Part shown: positions 33,169-41,934 of the stretch, piece by piece
Layout of the letters: every line of letters begins with the position of its first letter
Position numbering within the stretch: the stretch's first letter is position 1
Assembly (NCBI RefSeq): GCF_002159535.1
Contig: NZ_NFIU01000004.1
Location: forward strand, 89,263 to 153,262
DNA from: Olsenella sp. An290
GTDB taxonomy: Bacteria > Actinomycetota > Coriobacteriia > Coriobacteriales > Atopobiaceae
DNA length: 64,000 nucleotides
Direction: 5' to 3'
The notes under the pieces: generated by a model
What the model saw: the letters and a program-made list of their open reading frames with translations, nothing else
Databases searched by the model: none
Told to the model about the DNA's origin: nothing
Translations under genes and position numbers: made by a program

Positions 33169-34269
33169 ATGAGGAGAAGAACGTTCCTGTCGGCGGTTGC
33201 GGCGCTTGCGGTGGCGGTGTCGCTCGGGGCATGCGGCGGCGCGCCCGCGGCGCAGCAGTCCGATGACCAGCAGCCCGCAGCCGAGCAGGCCGCAACGCGC
33301 GTGGTCACGGACTCGCTCGGGCGCGAGGTGGAGATCCCGGCCGAGGTCGAGCGCATCGCGGCGTCCGGACCCGTGGCCCAGCAGGTGCTGCTCACGGTGG
33401 CGCCCGAGAAGATGGTCGGACTCTCCGGCGAGCTCACGGACGAGCAGCTCGCCTACCTCGGCGAGGACCTTGCCGACCTGCCCGTCTTTGGCCAGATCTA
33501 CGGAGGCAAGGGCAACTTCAATAAGGAGGCCGTCGCCGCGGCGGACCCGCAGCTGATCATCGACATCGGCGAGGCCAAGGATTCGCTCGCCGAGGAGCTG
33601 GACACGCTGCAGGAGCAGCTCGGCATCCCGTGCGTGCACATCGACTCGACCGACCTCCACAGCTACGCCGAGCTCTATGACCAGCTCGCGGAGATCCTGG
33701 AGTCCGAGAAGGCCGCCGAGCTCGCGGACTACTGCCGCGATGCGGTGGCCGAGGTCGAGTCCGTCGTGACCGAGGTCCCCGAGGACGAGCGCCCGCACGC
33801 GGCGTACCTGCTCGGCGACACCGGCACCAACGCGATGGCGCGCGGCGGCTTCCAGTCCGGCATCATCGACATGTGCTCCGAGAACGTCGTCGTGGTGGAC
33901 GACCCGTCGTCTAGCGGCAAGGGCAACGAGATCGGCCTCGAGCAAATTGCGCTCTGGGACCCCGAGCTCATCGTCTTCGTAGGCGACTCGATTTTTGACA
34001 CCGTGGGCGACGAGCCGGCCTGGGCCGAGCTCAGCGCCATCAAGTCCGGCAACTACTTCCGCGCGCCGAGCGAGCCTTACAACTGGATCTCCATGCCTGC
34101 CTCGGTCAACCAGATCATCGGCCTGCAGTGGTACGCGCGCCTGTGCTACCCGGACCGCTTCGACGACGACCTGCGCGACGTGGTGGGGGAGTACTACCAG
34201 CTCTTCTACGGCCACGACCTCACGGACGAGGAGTACGACGCGCTGATGCGCGGCGCCGTGCGGGAGTAG
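33169..34269 (+). CDS. ABC transporter substrate-binding lipoprotein
   Basis: A 366-residue lipoprotein. The signal MRRRTFLSAVAALAVAVSLG ends in a lipobox with Cys at residue 21. The mature protein has the FecB/BtuF two-lobe pattern (RVVTDSLGREVEIPAEVERIAASGP; the DNLL-like SMPASVNQIIGLQWYARLCYPD near the end). Its ligand is not readable from sequence; the operon context suggests molybdate or tungstate. Confidence 0.88.
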   Translation: MRRRTFLSAVAALAVAVSLGACGGAPAAQQSDDQQPAAEQAATRVVTDSLGREVEIPAEVERIAASGPVAQQVLLTVAPEKMVGLSGELTDEQLAYLGEDLADLPVFGQIYGGKGNFNKEAVAAADPQLIIDIGEAKDSLAEELDTLQEQLGIPCVHIDSTDLHSYAELYDQLAEILESEKAAELADYCRDAVAEVESVVTEVPEDERPHAAYLLGDTGTNAMARGGFQSGIIDMCSENVVVVDDPSSSGKGNEIGLEQIALWDPELIVFVGDSIFDTVGDEPAWAELSAIKSGNYFRAPSEPYNWISMPASVNQIIGLQWYARLCYPDRFDDDLRDVVGEYYQLFYGHDLTDEEYDALMRGAVRE

Positions 34270-34272
34270 ATT

Positions 34273-34402
34273 TCATTGTCTGGGTACTTTTTCGCCCCAC
34301 CCTCAAGTATCGCTGTGAAGCGATGGCGGTTTGAGCTGCGCAAACTCATTGTCTGCTGTCCTGACTACTTTGAGTGCTCGAGAAAAAGTACCCAGACAAT
34401 GA
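34273..34402. repeat. MITE-like inverted-repeat element 1
   Basis: A 130-base element bounded by perfect 21-bp terminal inverted repeats (core CATTGTCTGGGTACTTTTTC). The motif TCATTGTCTG recurs internally at about 34346. It starts three bases after the transporter stop codon and ends about 70 bases before a related element. No coding capacity. Confidence 0.7.
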
Positions 34403-34470
34403 GTTGGGGAGCCGCGGTGCCTGTTTGTCAACCGCTTTCCTGCGGTTTTGCGGGGCCCTCGCACGGTTGC

Positions 34471-34598
34471 AAAAGGTTGGGTACTTTTTTGTGCATGTCC
34501 AGAGTACAAGCGCGCACGTCCTTGACGTTTTATCAGCTCAAACGCTTGTTACATTTGTCGGCTACTTTGGGGGTGAGCAAAAAAGTACCCAACCTTTT
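34471..34598. repeat. MITE-like inverted-repeat element 2
   Basis: A 128-base element with perfect 21-bp inverted ends (core AAAGGTTGGGTACTTTTTTG). It shares the GGGTACTTTTT core and an internal CTACTTTG-G-GTGAG-like block with element 1, so the two look like diverged members of one family in tandem. It lies between the convergent transporter and NTPase genes. Confidence 0.7.
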
Positions 34599-34607
34599 CG
34601 GGAGGCG

Positions 34608-35147
34608 TCAGGGAAGGGCCTCATGCAGCCGGCGGGCACCCGACTCATCGGGGAAGAGGAGCTCGCCGGAGCGCCAGCTCTGGGCAAAGCGCGTGCGAGC
34701 GTCCTCGGCGAGCGCCGAGCGCACGACCACGAGGGCGTGGGGCCAGGCGGGCGTGGGCCCGGCATCCAGCAGCTCGAACGCTGCGGTGAGCCCGCCGCTG
34801 CAGCGCAGCTCGAGCGGGCCAATCTCGTCGATCACGAGAAGGCCGCCCCGCATGTTGCCCGAGGCCGCTGCGAGCTCGGCAAGGTGCGCGTTCACGCGGG
34901 CAAGCGCGTCGGCGTCAAAGTCCCAGCCCAGGCCGGTCGAGCACCCATCCTCGGCAGGTGTGGCGAGAAGGACGCGCTCGTGCGAGGGCAACAGCACGTT
35001 CTCGATGCCGACCTTGTCGCCATTGCGCCACACGCCGGGCGCGAGCACGCCGTACACGGGGTCGCCTGCCGCCTCGAGCTCACGCATCCGCGCCTCGAGC
35101 CACGTGGTCTTGCCCGTCCGGATGTCTCCGGTGAGAATGAACAGCAT
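34608..35147 (-). CDS. P-loop NTPase, THEP1-like
   Basis: A 179-residue protein starting MLFILTGDIRTGKTTWLEARM (Walker A) with LLVIDEIGPLELRCSGGL as Walker B near residue 110, the layout of the THEP1 nucleoside-triphosphatase family. The ATG at 35147 has GGGAGG upstream. It is divergent from, and close to, the DUF364 gene, so the two probably share a promoter region. The role is unknown. Confidence 0.75.
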   Translation of the reverse strand: MLFILTGDIRTGKTTWLEARMRELEAAGDPVYGVLAPGVWRNGDKVGIENVLLPSHERVLLATPAEDGCSTGLGWDFDADALARVNAHLAELAAASGNMRGGLLVIDEIGPLELRCSGGLTAAFELLDAGPTPAWPHALVVVRSALAEDARTRFAQSWRSGELLFPDESGARRLHEALP

Positions 35148-35180
35148 GCCGCCTCCCAACAACCCCGCTTGGAGGAAATG

Positions 35181-35978
35181 ATGACAGACGCGTGGTCGCT
35201 CTACGACCAGATGATCGCCCAGATTCCCGAGGACGTTCTCGTGCGGCACGTGTCCATGGGCGCTCACCACTGCCTTGTCGAGGCCGAGTGCGGGACGGGC
35301 GTGGCGGCGCTCCATCGCGGCGGCGTGCGCCTGCGCATGGAGCGCGGCTGGGTGGGGCGTCCTTTACGTGAGCTTGCGACCTGCGCCAAGTCGTGGGACT
35401 TCGAGGTGGCGTCGACGGGCGTCGCGGCGCTCAACGCCTGGCACAACCAGCTCGGGCGCCTGGACGCGCTGGGCCTGATCAGGGACGCTGAGAGCACGGA
35501 CCCGTTCGTGTTTCTCGCCCCGATCGCTGCGCGCATGGCGGCGGAGAAGAACGACGGCTCGCGGCCCCGTGCGGTGGTGGTCGGCCACTTCCCACACCTC
35601 GGCGCCATCGCGGAGCATGCGAACGTCTCCGTGCTGGAGCGCGCATCCCGTGCGGACACCGACCTGCCTGACACCGCGTGCGAGTATCTGCTGCCGGATG
35701 CGGACCTCGTTGTCATGACGGGCATGACGCTCGCCAACAAGACCATGCCCCGGCTGCTGGAGCTTTCGCGCGGCGCGCTCACCTGTGTGGTGGGCCCGTC
35801 GGCCACGATCTGCGCGCCGGTGTTTGAAGCCGGCGTGGACCTCGTTGCCGGTAGCGTGGTCGCCGACGCGGCGCTGGCCCGCGAGGTCGTGACTTGCGGT
35901 GCCCCGCTCCACGGCTCCGGCGCGCTCGAGCATGTGCTCGCGGCCACGCTTTGTGGCCGCGCGGCGCTCGCGCGCTGA
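35181..35978 (+). CDS. DUF4213/DUF364 protein, putative heavy-metal chelation domain
   Basis: A 265-residue protein with an N-terminal DUF4213 part and a Rossmann-like DUF364 part (VVVGHFPHLG, DLVVMTGMTLANKTMPRLLEL, CVVGPSATICAPVFEAGVD). The family is often found beside metal transporters and nitrogenase-like or molybdenum genes. The second of two adjacent ATGs is chosen because GGAGG lies five bases upstream of it. Confidence 0.85.
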   Translation: MTDAWSLYDQMIAQIPEDVLVRHVSMGAHHCLVEAECGTGVAALHRGGVRLRMERGWVGRPLRELATCAKSWDFEVASTGVAALNAWHNQLGRLDALGLIRDAESTDPFVFLAPIAARMAAEKNDGSRPRAVVVGHFPHLGAIAEHANVSVLERASRADTDLPDTACEYLLPDADLVVMTGMTLANKTMPRLLELSRGALTCVVGPSATICAPVFEAGVDLVAGSVVADAALAREVVTCGAPLHGSGALEHVLAATLCGRAALAR

Positions 35979-35987
35979 CGCCGCGGG

Positions 35988-37133
35988 CTAGCTCATGCTG
36001 TTGACCATATCGTCAGTCTGTTTGATCAGCAGGTCGACAGGGGAGAGGTCCTGCCTCATAGTTGAGGCGTCTATGTAGCGCCGCCGCGCGCAGAAGCTCG
36101 CTGCCATGGACGTGCCGCGCGCGTCCGGATCGCCCTCCCCCTTCACGTAAACGAGCTGATCGGCCAGGTCGCCTGCCAGGTCTCGGCGACCCATGGCGAG
36201 AAGGACCGCAAGCAGGTCGGCAACTTGCTCGTCAGCGAGCTCCCGTACCAAGGACGCGTCGCCGTTGCGCGCCGTCGCGGCCCAGCTGACGTTCGCTGAC
36301 GCATGGGCGAGCACCTGGCAGCCCGCCGGCGTGAGCCTCAGCCCCAGGTCAACGAAGGCCACACGAAAGATCATGACCGCAACGATCAGCGCAACCGACA
36401 CGCCTGCGATTGCGGGGCTTGGGTCGGTGAGCGCGGCGGCCGGCCCGAACACGCACCAGAGGCAGGCGAGTATGCTGACGAGAGGGTTGAATACAAGGTA
36501 GACAAGTGGGTTCGGCCTATGAGCGAGCCCAGCTGAGCAGAGCTCGCCAACGTAATCCTTGAGGAAACGCCCGAGCCGACGGTACTGATCGGCGCTTCTC
36601 GCGTGTCTGCAGAGCTCCTCCACGCTTGAGTTCGCGGCGTCCGGGGGCATGACGAGCTTGAGTGCGTCAAGGTCGTAGCGGCTCAGGCCAGCCGTCTTCA
36701 CGGCAAGGCGCAGGTGAGCGCCGTATGAGTGAATCAGCCTTTCCTTGAGGTTGCGTTGGTCTTCGTGGCGCTTTTTCGTGACAATGGGCCCCTCGTCCTC
36801 GTCGGACGTTGCAACAATGCCCGTTGCGTGGCCGCGCGCCGTGAAGGTCGCGGCTCCGTGTCCCAGCATGCGAGCGACCGCTGCGAGGGCGATCTCGTAG
36901 GCGTTTCTCTCGCTGGAGAGCTCGCTCTCCTCGTGGCAGCGCAGCGCACCGAGCAGCACCGGGTGCAGCTCGGGGACGTTGGAGGTTGCGGGGACTTCGT
37001 CGGGAATCGGCGGCCTAAGCCGCTTGCCCACACGGTTCATTATGACGCACAGGACAAGGTAGGCAACGGGCACACCCCATGCGACGACCCATGGGCGTGC
37101 GGTTTCCAGGATGTCTGCTGGCGAGAAGGGCAT
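35988..37133 (-). CDS. Membrane protein of unknown function
   Basis: A 381-residue protein. It has an N-terminal membrane segment (WVVAWGVPVAYLVLCVIM, about 13-30), a cytoplasmic region of about 180 residues, a hydrophobic pair (about 205-260, LVYLVFNPLVSILACLWCVFGPAAAL and VSVALIVAVMIFRVAFV) and a soluble C-terminus. The layout recalls DUF2207-type membrane proteins, but I do not recognise it securely. It converges on the DUF364 gene nine bases away. Confidence 0.6.
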   Translation of the reverse strand: MPFSPADILETARPWVVAWGVPVAYLVLCVIMNRVGKRLRPPIPDEVPATSNVPELHPVLLGALRCHEESELSSERNAYEIALAAVARMLGHGAATFTARGHATGIVATSDEDEGPIVTKKRHEDQRNLKERLIHSYGAHLRLAVKTAGLSRYDLDALKLVMPPDAANSSVEELCRHARSADQYRRLGRFLKDYVGELCSAGLAHRPNPLVYLVFNPLVSILACLWCVFGPAAALTDPSPAIAGVSVALIVAVMIFRVAFVDLGLRLTPAGCQVLAHASANVSWAATARNGDASLVRELADEQVADLLAVLLAMGRRDLAGDLADQLVYVKGEGDPDARGTSMAASFCARRRYIDASTMRQDLSPVDLLIKQTDDMVNSMS

Positions 37134-37257
37134 GCATGTTCCAATCCAATTGGCGATAACGCCCTCAGTCTAGGACGCGCCACGGCGCGCCGGGGGCAGC
37201 CGGGGCTATGCTTACGAAGCCCGTACCTTGGGAACGCATCTATTCTTCTCGCTAGCC

Positions 37258-37983
37258 CTAGAGCTCGCGCCTCTCGTAGAGCTTGAGGGAGATGGCGGCG
37301 GAGATCGCCAGTGCTACGGACGAGAGGGCGATAAGGACCACACAGCCCACAACCATGCCGGTCGGCGTGTCGAGCGCCTCGAGCGCAGCGGAGACAAGCT
37401 CCATGCCGGGGATACCGCCGTCGAGCATGCCGCTGTTGCCGAGTACGACCACGGGCACCACGAAGAGCAGCACAATAACCGTGGGCAGGATCTGCGTGGC
37501 GCGCGTCTGGCCCAGGCGGAAGTAGAGCGGCGTCACCACGCTCGCCACGACGGCACCGATGAGCAGGGTGAAGCAGGTGACGACGGCCATGACGGAGAGC
37601 ATGCCGGGGTCGAAGGCGAAGGCCTCTCCGACCTCGCCGGGCAGGCCCACCGCCGAGACGACGGCCGTCGCCGCAAGCGCCGCCACGAGGCCCACGGCCA
37701 TCCCGAGCAGGCCAAACGTCACGATGGCAGCGTAGCGGCCGAGCACCACGTCGCGCCGGGAGAGCGGCAGCGTGAGCCGGAAGAGCTCCCAGTGGTTGAG
37801 CTGGTCGTAGGCGGCCAGGCCCATCGCGCTCATCATGAAGAACATGCAGGTGAGCGTTGCCGGCATCGCGAGCGGCGTCTGCATGCCGAGGCCGATGCAC
37901 AGGCTCACGAGAAGCCCCAGTCCCACGAGCTGCCGTGCGTAGTCGCGGAAGATCGTCATCTCGAGGAGGAACGCGCGCTTCAT
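37258..37983 (-). CDS. ABC-2 type permease, module copy 1
   Basis: A 241-residue membrane protein with about six spans; the N-terminus MKRAFLLEMTIFRDYARQLVGLGLLVSLCIGLGMQTPLAMPATLT is nearly identical to that of copy 2 at 46553. It partners the ATPase at 37983, whose stop overlaps its start (TAATG). Such GntR-ATPase-permease modules resemble ytr/bcr-type stress or antimicrobial-peptide systems; the substrate is unknown. Confidence 0.85.
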   Translation of the reverse strand: MKRAFLLEMTIFRDYARQLVGLGLLVSLCIGLGMQTPLAMPATLTCMFFMMSAMGLAAYDQLNHWELFRLTLPLSRRDVVLGRYAAIVTFGLLGMAVGLVAALAATAVVSAVGLPGEVGEAFAFDPGMLSVMAVVTCFTLLIGAVVASVVTPLYFRLGQTRATQILPTVIVLLFVVPVVVLGNSGMLDGGIPGMELVSAALEALDTPTGMVVGCVVLIALSSVALAISAAISLKLYERREL

Positions 37984-38873
37984 TATCGGACACCGCCCTT
38001 CAGGGTGAGGGTCATGTAGTCGTCTATGGTCATGCGGTCGACCGGGATCTCCGGGAAGTTCTCCGCAAAGGCAAAGCGGTCGGGGACGAGCACGTCGATG
38101 CCGTAGTCGTGGTGCAGGTAGCGCAGCTCGGCGTCCGGGACGACGCCCGCGTCCGCGATCTTCTCGAGGTCAGCCACGCGACAGCGCGCGACGCCCATCT
38201 CGTCGGTGATGACGTCCTTGGGCAGGTCAAAGACGATGCGCCCGGCGTCGATGCACACGATGCGGTCCGCGATGCGCTCGAGGTCGCTCGTGATGTGGCT
38301 GCTCATGAGGATCGCGCGGCCGGGCTCGGCCACGAAGTCGCGCAGCAGGTCGAGCACCTCGTCGCGCGCCATCGGGTCCAGGCCGGCGGTGGCCTCGTCG
38401 AGGATGAGCAGGCGCGCGTCGTGCGCGAGCGCGCAGGCCAGGGAGAGCTTCATGCCCATGCCGCGCGAGAGGCTCTTCACGGTCTTCTTGGTGTCCAAGC
38501 CAAACTCGTCGACCAGGCGCCCGAAGCGGTGCGCGTCCCACGTGGCGTAGGTGCGCTGGTAGATGCGCCCCACGTCCGCGACCTTGAGGTGCTCCGGAAG
38601 CGAGATCGCGTCGAAGACGACGCCGACCTGCTCCTTGGTTGCCGCGCCCGACGCGCGGGAGAGCTCGTCGCTGGGCACGCCGAGCACGCTCGAGGCGCCG
38701 CCGTCGGTGGGGAAGAGGCCGAGAAGCGCCTTGATGGTGGTGGACTTGCCGGCGCCGTTCTGGCCGATGAAGCCCACGACCTCGCCCTCGTTCACGGTGA
38801 GGTCCACGCCTTCCAGCGAGAAGGCGCTGTAGTGCTTGGCGAGCCCGCGGGCCTCGATGAGACTGCCGCTCAT
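37983..38873 (-). CDS. ABC transporter ATPase, module copy 1
   Basis: A 296-residue ATPase: Walker A GQNGAGKSTT, signature LSRGMGMKLSLACALAHDARL, Walker B LLILDEATAGLDP. A C-terminal extension follows (VTDEMGVARCRVADLEKIADAG). It is paralogous along its whole length with the ATPase at 47278. A palindrome separates it from the upstream gntR. Confidence 0.92.
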   Translation of the reverse strand: MSGSLIEARGLAKHYSAFSLEGVDLTVNEGEVVGFIGQNGAGKSTTIKALLGLFPTDGGASSVLGVPSDELSRASGAATKEQVGVVFDAISLPEHLKVADVGRIYQRTYATWDAHRFGRLVDEFGLDTKKTVKSLSRGMGMKLSLACALAHDARLLILDEATAGLDPMARDEVLDLLRDFVAEPGRAILMSSHITSDLERIADRIVCIDAGRIVFDLPKDVITDEMGVARCRVADLEKIADAGVVPDAELRYLHHDYGIDVLVPDRFAFAENFPEIPVDRMTIDDYMTLTLKGGVR

Positions 38874-38890
38874 GTGACGTCCTTTCCGAC

Positions 38891-38911
38891 GAAAAGGGAC
38901 AGTCCCTTTTC
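38891..38911. repeat. REP-like palindrome GAAAAGGGAC-A-GTCCCTTTTC
   Basis: A perfect 10-bp stem with a one-base centre between the GntR and ATPase genes of module copy 1. The equivalent place in copy 2 (48187-48213) holds a different but similar palindrome, so these were inserted or have diverged separately. Confidence 0.65.
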
Positions 38912-38912
38912 A

Positions 38913-39281
38913 TCACTCCAGTACCAGGGCGAACATCTCGGACAGCTCGTCGTCGGTGAGGCCGATCACCCGACCGCGCTCCACGGCCTTGGCGAGAAGC
39001 CCCTCGACCTCCCTCATCTGCTCCTCGCGGATGAGCTCGGCGTTTCCGCCGGCGACGTAGGTGCCCTTGCCCTGCACCGTCTCGATCAGGCCTGCCGCCT
39101 CCAGGTCCGCGTAGGCGCGCTTGGTGGTGATCGCGCTCACGCGCAGGCTGTTGGCGAGTGCCCGGATCGAGGGGAGCTGCTCGCCCTCCGCGAGCTGGCC
39201 CGTCACGATCGCCGACTTGATCTGGTCGGTTATCTGCTCGTAGATGGGCCTGCCGCTCGAGGTTGAGATGATGATGTCCAA
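38913..39281 (-). CDS. GntR-family regulator (YtrA-like), module copy 1
   Basis: A 122-residue short GntR protein: the winged helix (SGRPIYEQITDQIKSAIVTGQLAEGEQLPSIRALANSLRVSAITTKRAYADLEAAGLIETVQGKGTYVAG) fills residues 8-75, followed by a short helical tail without a ligand domain, typical of the YtrA subgroup. It starts with TTG at 39281, backed by GGAAGGA; copy 2 also uses TTG. It probably represses its own operon through the repeats at 39332-39361. Confidence 0.88.
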   Translation of the reverse strand: MDIIISTSSGRPIYEQITDQIKSAIVTGQLAEGEQLPSIRALANSLRVSAITTKRAYADLEAAGLIETVQGKGTYVAGGNAELIREEQMREVEGLLAKAVERGRVIGLTDDELSEMFALVLE

Positions 39282-39331
39282 GCCGTCGTCCTTCCGTGCT
39301 GGCCCGCCAGGACGTCTCCCGCGAGCCCACC

Positions 39332-39378
39332 GTGTATACTCGGTAAGTACAGTATATACACACCTATACACAGTGCAA
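39332..39378 (-). promoter_or_regulatory. Promoter and operator of GntR module copy 1
   Basis: On the minus strand TTGCAC (39373-39378) and TATACT (39351-39356) are 16 bases apart. Inverted half-sites GTGTATACT and AGTATATACAC overlap the -10, as expected for repression by the GntR protein. The same promoter recurs at 48714-48741. Confidence 0.7.
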
Positions 39379-39509
39379 GCGAGAAGGGCAAAGTTTTTCT
39401 CGACACGCCGTTTGCCCCGCTACAACCACCTTTTGTCTGTGCGAGCACAAGTCCCGGGGCGAGCGCTATACTTGCCGCGGGCGGACTTCGCGCCGCCGGA
39501 ACAATCGCA

Positions 39510-39600
39510 TAGCGCGGGGAGCTTGCAGGACGGCAGGCTGAGAGGGGGCGCGCCCGCCCCGACCCGAGGAACCTGACATGGGTAATGCCAACGGAGGGAG
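39510..39600 (+). ncRNA. TPP riboswitch (THI element)
   Basis: The conserved blocks are present in order: GCGGGGAGC, GGCTGAGAGGG, GACCC, GGAACCTGA, GGGTAATGCCA and CGGAGGGA. It ends nine bases before thiC. A TATACT -10-like hexamer at 39467 fits its promoter. Thiamine pyrophosphate should shut off the thi operon; the last helix lies beside the thiC ribosome-binding site, which suggests translational control. Confidence 0.95.
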
Positions 39601-39608
39601 TTTTGCGC

Positions 39609-40970
39609 ATGAGCACAGCTGTAGAGAAATTGGGCGGACAGGCACAGCGCGGCGAGAAGAACCTCGTCACGCAGCTCGACTATGCCCGCGCCGGGCAGAT
39701 CACGCCCGAGATGCGCGCCGTGGCGGAGGCGGAGCGCCGAGACCCGGAGTTCGTCCGCGCAGGTGTGGCGGCGGGGCGCATCGCCATCCCGGCCAACGTC
39801 CGCCACCTCGAGAAGGGCCTCGTGCCGCGCGGTGTGGGCGCGGGCCTCTCCACCAAGGTCAACGTCAACCTCGGCATCTCCGGGGACGTGGCGGACGCCA
39901 GCATGGAGTGGGAGAAGGTTGGCACGGCCGAGAAGTACGGCGCGGACGCCATCATGGACCTTTCCAACTCCGGCAAGACCCGCTTCTTCCGGCAGCAGCT
40001 CGTGGAGCGCACGCCGCTCATGGTGGGCACCGTCCCCATGTACGACGCCATCGGCTACATGGAGAAGCCGCTCGTGGAGCTCACTGCCGAGGACCTTCTC
40101 GCCACGGTGCGCGCCCACGCGGAGGACGGCGTGGACTTCCTCACCATCCATTGCGGCATCAACCGCCGCGTGATCGAGACCTTCAAGGAGACCGGGCGCC
40201 TCATGAACATCGTCAGCCGCGGCGGGTCGCTGCTGTTTGGCTGGATGGAGGTCACGGGCAACGAGAACCCCTTCTACGAGCACTACGACGAGGTGCTCGA
40301 GATCTGTCACGAGTACGACGTGACCATCTCGCTGGGCGACTCGTGCCGGCCGGGCTGCCTCTTCGACGCCAACGACGCCGCCGAGACGGCCGAGATGATC
40401 GAGCTCGGCAAGCTCACGAAGCGCGCCTGGGACGCGGGCGTGCAGGTCATGATCGAGGGCCCTGGTCACATGGCCATCAACGAGATCGCCGCCAACGTGA
40501 CGATGGAGAAGCGCCTCTGCCACGGCGCGCCGTACTACGTGCTCGGCCCGCTCGTGACGGACGTGGGCGTGGGCTACGACCACATCACGGCGGCCATCGG
40601 CGGCGCCATCTCGGCGAGCGCCGGGGCAGACTTCCTCTGCTACGTGACGCCGGCCGAGCACCTCTGCCTGCCCGACGCAAAGGACGTGCTCGACGGTCTT
40701 ATCGCCACCCGGATTGCCGCGCACGCGGCGGACATCGCCAAGGGCGTGCCCGGCGCGCGCGAGGCGGACGACCGCATGGGCGACGCCCGGCGGCGCCTGG
40801 CCTGGGGCGAGATGTGGGACTATGCGCTCGACCCGGACACGGCCCGTGCGCGCCACGAGGCCTCGCCCGCCTCGACGGAGGGGACCTGCACCATGTGCGG
40901 CAAGATGTGCGCCGTCCGCACGGTGAACAAGGTCTTCGAGGGCACCACGATCGACCTCGACCTGGAATAG
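39609..40970 (+). CDS. thiC: ThiC, HMP-phosphate synthase (radical SAM)
   Basis: A 453-residue ThiC, the shorter type lacking the N-terminal extension. It converts aminoimidazole ribotide to hydroxymethylpyrimidine phosphate. Visible signatures are LSNSGKTRFFRQQLVERTPLMVGTVPMYDA, SLGDSCRPGCLFDA, EGPGHMAINEI and the C-terminal cluster cysteines CTMCGKMC. The ATG at 39609 follows the riboswitch directly; an ATG at 39585 lies inside the riboswitch and is rejected. Confidence 0.96.
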   Translation: MSTAVEKLGGQAQRGEKNLVTQLDYARAGQITPEMRAVAEAERRDPEFVRAGVAAGRIAIPANVRHLEKGLVPRGVGAGLSTKVNVNLGISGDVADASMEWEKVGTAEKYGADAIMDLSNSGKTRFFRQQLVERTPLMVGTVPMYDAIGYMEKPLVELTAEDLLATVRAHAEDGVDFLTIHCGINRRVIETFKETGRLMNIVSRGGSLLFGWMEVTGNENPFYEHYDEVLEICHEYDVTISLGDSCRPGCLFDANDAAETAEMIELGKLTKRAWDAGVQVMIEGPGHMAINEIAANVTMEKRLCHGAPYYVLGPLVTDVGVGYDHITAAIGGAISASAGADFLCYVTPAEHLCLPDAKDVLDGLIATRIAAHAADIAKGVPGAREADDRMGDARRRLAWGEMWDYALDPDTARARHEASPASTEGTCTMCGKMCAVRTVNKVFEGTTIDLDLE

Positions 40971-40979
40971 GGGGCTGCC

Positions 40980-41177
40980 ATGGCACAGATAAACGGCAGG
41001 ACCGCGCCCGAGGCCGACGGCCGGACCGTCGCCGAGGTGCTGGAGCAGATGGGATACGAGCGTGCCCGCGTGGCGTGCGAGCTCAACGGGGAGATTCTTC
41101 CCCGCGCCGAGTTCGATGTCCGCCGGCTGACGGCCGAGGACGCGCTCGAGGTCGTCCGCTTCGTGGGAGGCGGCTGA
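40980..41177 (+). CDS. thiS: ThiS, sulfur carrier protein
   Basis: A 65-residue ubiquitin-like protein ending in GGG, with the C-terminal Gly-Gly to be adenylated by ThiF and converted to a thiocarboxylate. VACELNGEILPRAEF is typical of ThiS. Its TGA overlaps the thiF ATG (TGATG). Confidence 0.93.
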   Translation: MAQINGRTAPEADGRTVAEVLEQMGYERARVACELNGEILPRAEFDVRRLTAEDALEVVRFVGGG

Positions 41178-41842
41178 TGGCGGGGGAGAGGGACGTCGAG
41201 AGGGGCGGTGCCGTCGTGGGGGACGCTCTCCCCGACGCCCTCGAGTGCCGTATCGGGCACGAGGCGCGGGAGCGCCTGCGCGCGGCGCGCATCGGGATCG
41301 CAGGGGCGGGCGGGCTCGGCTCCAACATCGCCGTCATGCTTGCGCGCAGCGGGGTGGGCGAGCTCGTTGTCGCCGACTTTGACGTGGTTGATGAGGGCAA
41401 CCTCAACCGTCAGCACTACTTCCGCGAGCATCTGGGCCGTCCCAAGGTCGAGGCGCTCGCCGAGCAGCTCCTCGCCATCGGCTCGGGCACGCGCGTGCGT
41501 GCGCTGCGCACCCGCGTCACGCCCGAGAATGCCCGGGGGGTCTTCGAGGGGTGCGACATCGTCTGCGAGGCCTTCGACGACCCCGAGGCCAAGGCGCTTC
41601 TCGCCGAGGAGCTCCTCACCCTGCCCGAGGGTCCCGTGCTCGTCGCTGGCAACGGCATGGCGGGCGCGGGCCCGGCGAGCGAGATCGTCACGAGGCGGGT
41701 GAGCCGGCGCTTCTACGTCTGCGGCGACGGCGCGTCGGACGTCGGGGCGACCGGGGCGCTTCTCGCCCCGCGCGTCGCGCTCTGCGCCGCCCAGCAGGCT
41801 CTTCTCGCCGTGAGGATCGTCCTGGGGCTCGAGGGCTCCTGA
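41177..41842 (+). CDS. thiF: ThiF, ThiS adenylyltransferase
   Basis: A 221-residue E1-like enzyme: the ATP-binding [22 protein letters not shown] near residue 38, then [16 protein letters not shown]. It activates the ThiS C-terminus. It is of the short clostridial/actinobacterial type lacking the zinc-binding cysteine pairs. It sits between thiS and thiG, overlapping thiS. Confidence 0.93.
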   Translation: MAGERDVERGGAVVGDALPDALECRIGHEARERLRAARIGIAGAGGLGSNIAVMLARSGVGELVVADFDVVDEGNLNRQHYFREHLGRPKVEALAEQLLAIGSGTRVRALRTRVTPENARGVFEGCDIVCEAFDDPEAKALLAEELLTLPEGPVLVAGNGMAGAGPASEIVTRRVSRRFYVCGDGASDVGATGALLAPRVALCAAQQALLAVRIVLGLEGS

Positions 41843-41934
41843 CGTCCCCGGTTATCTGGCAACCAAACGCGCCGCGGGCCGACCTGTTTTGCGGGGCCCA
41901 GCGCCCGCGACGCCCATCAACGAAAGGAAGCACC

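Noticed and set aside
39585..39608. Earlier ATG for thiC
   Set aside because: It lies inside the conserved 3' part of the TPP riboswitch.
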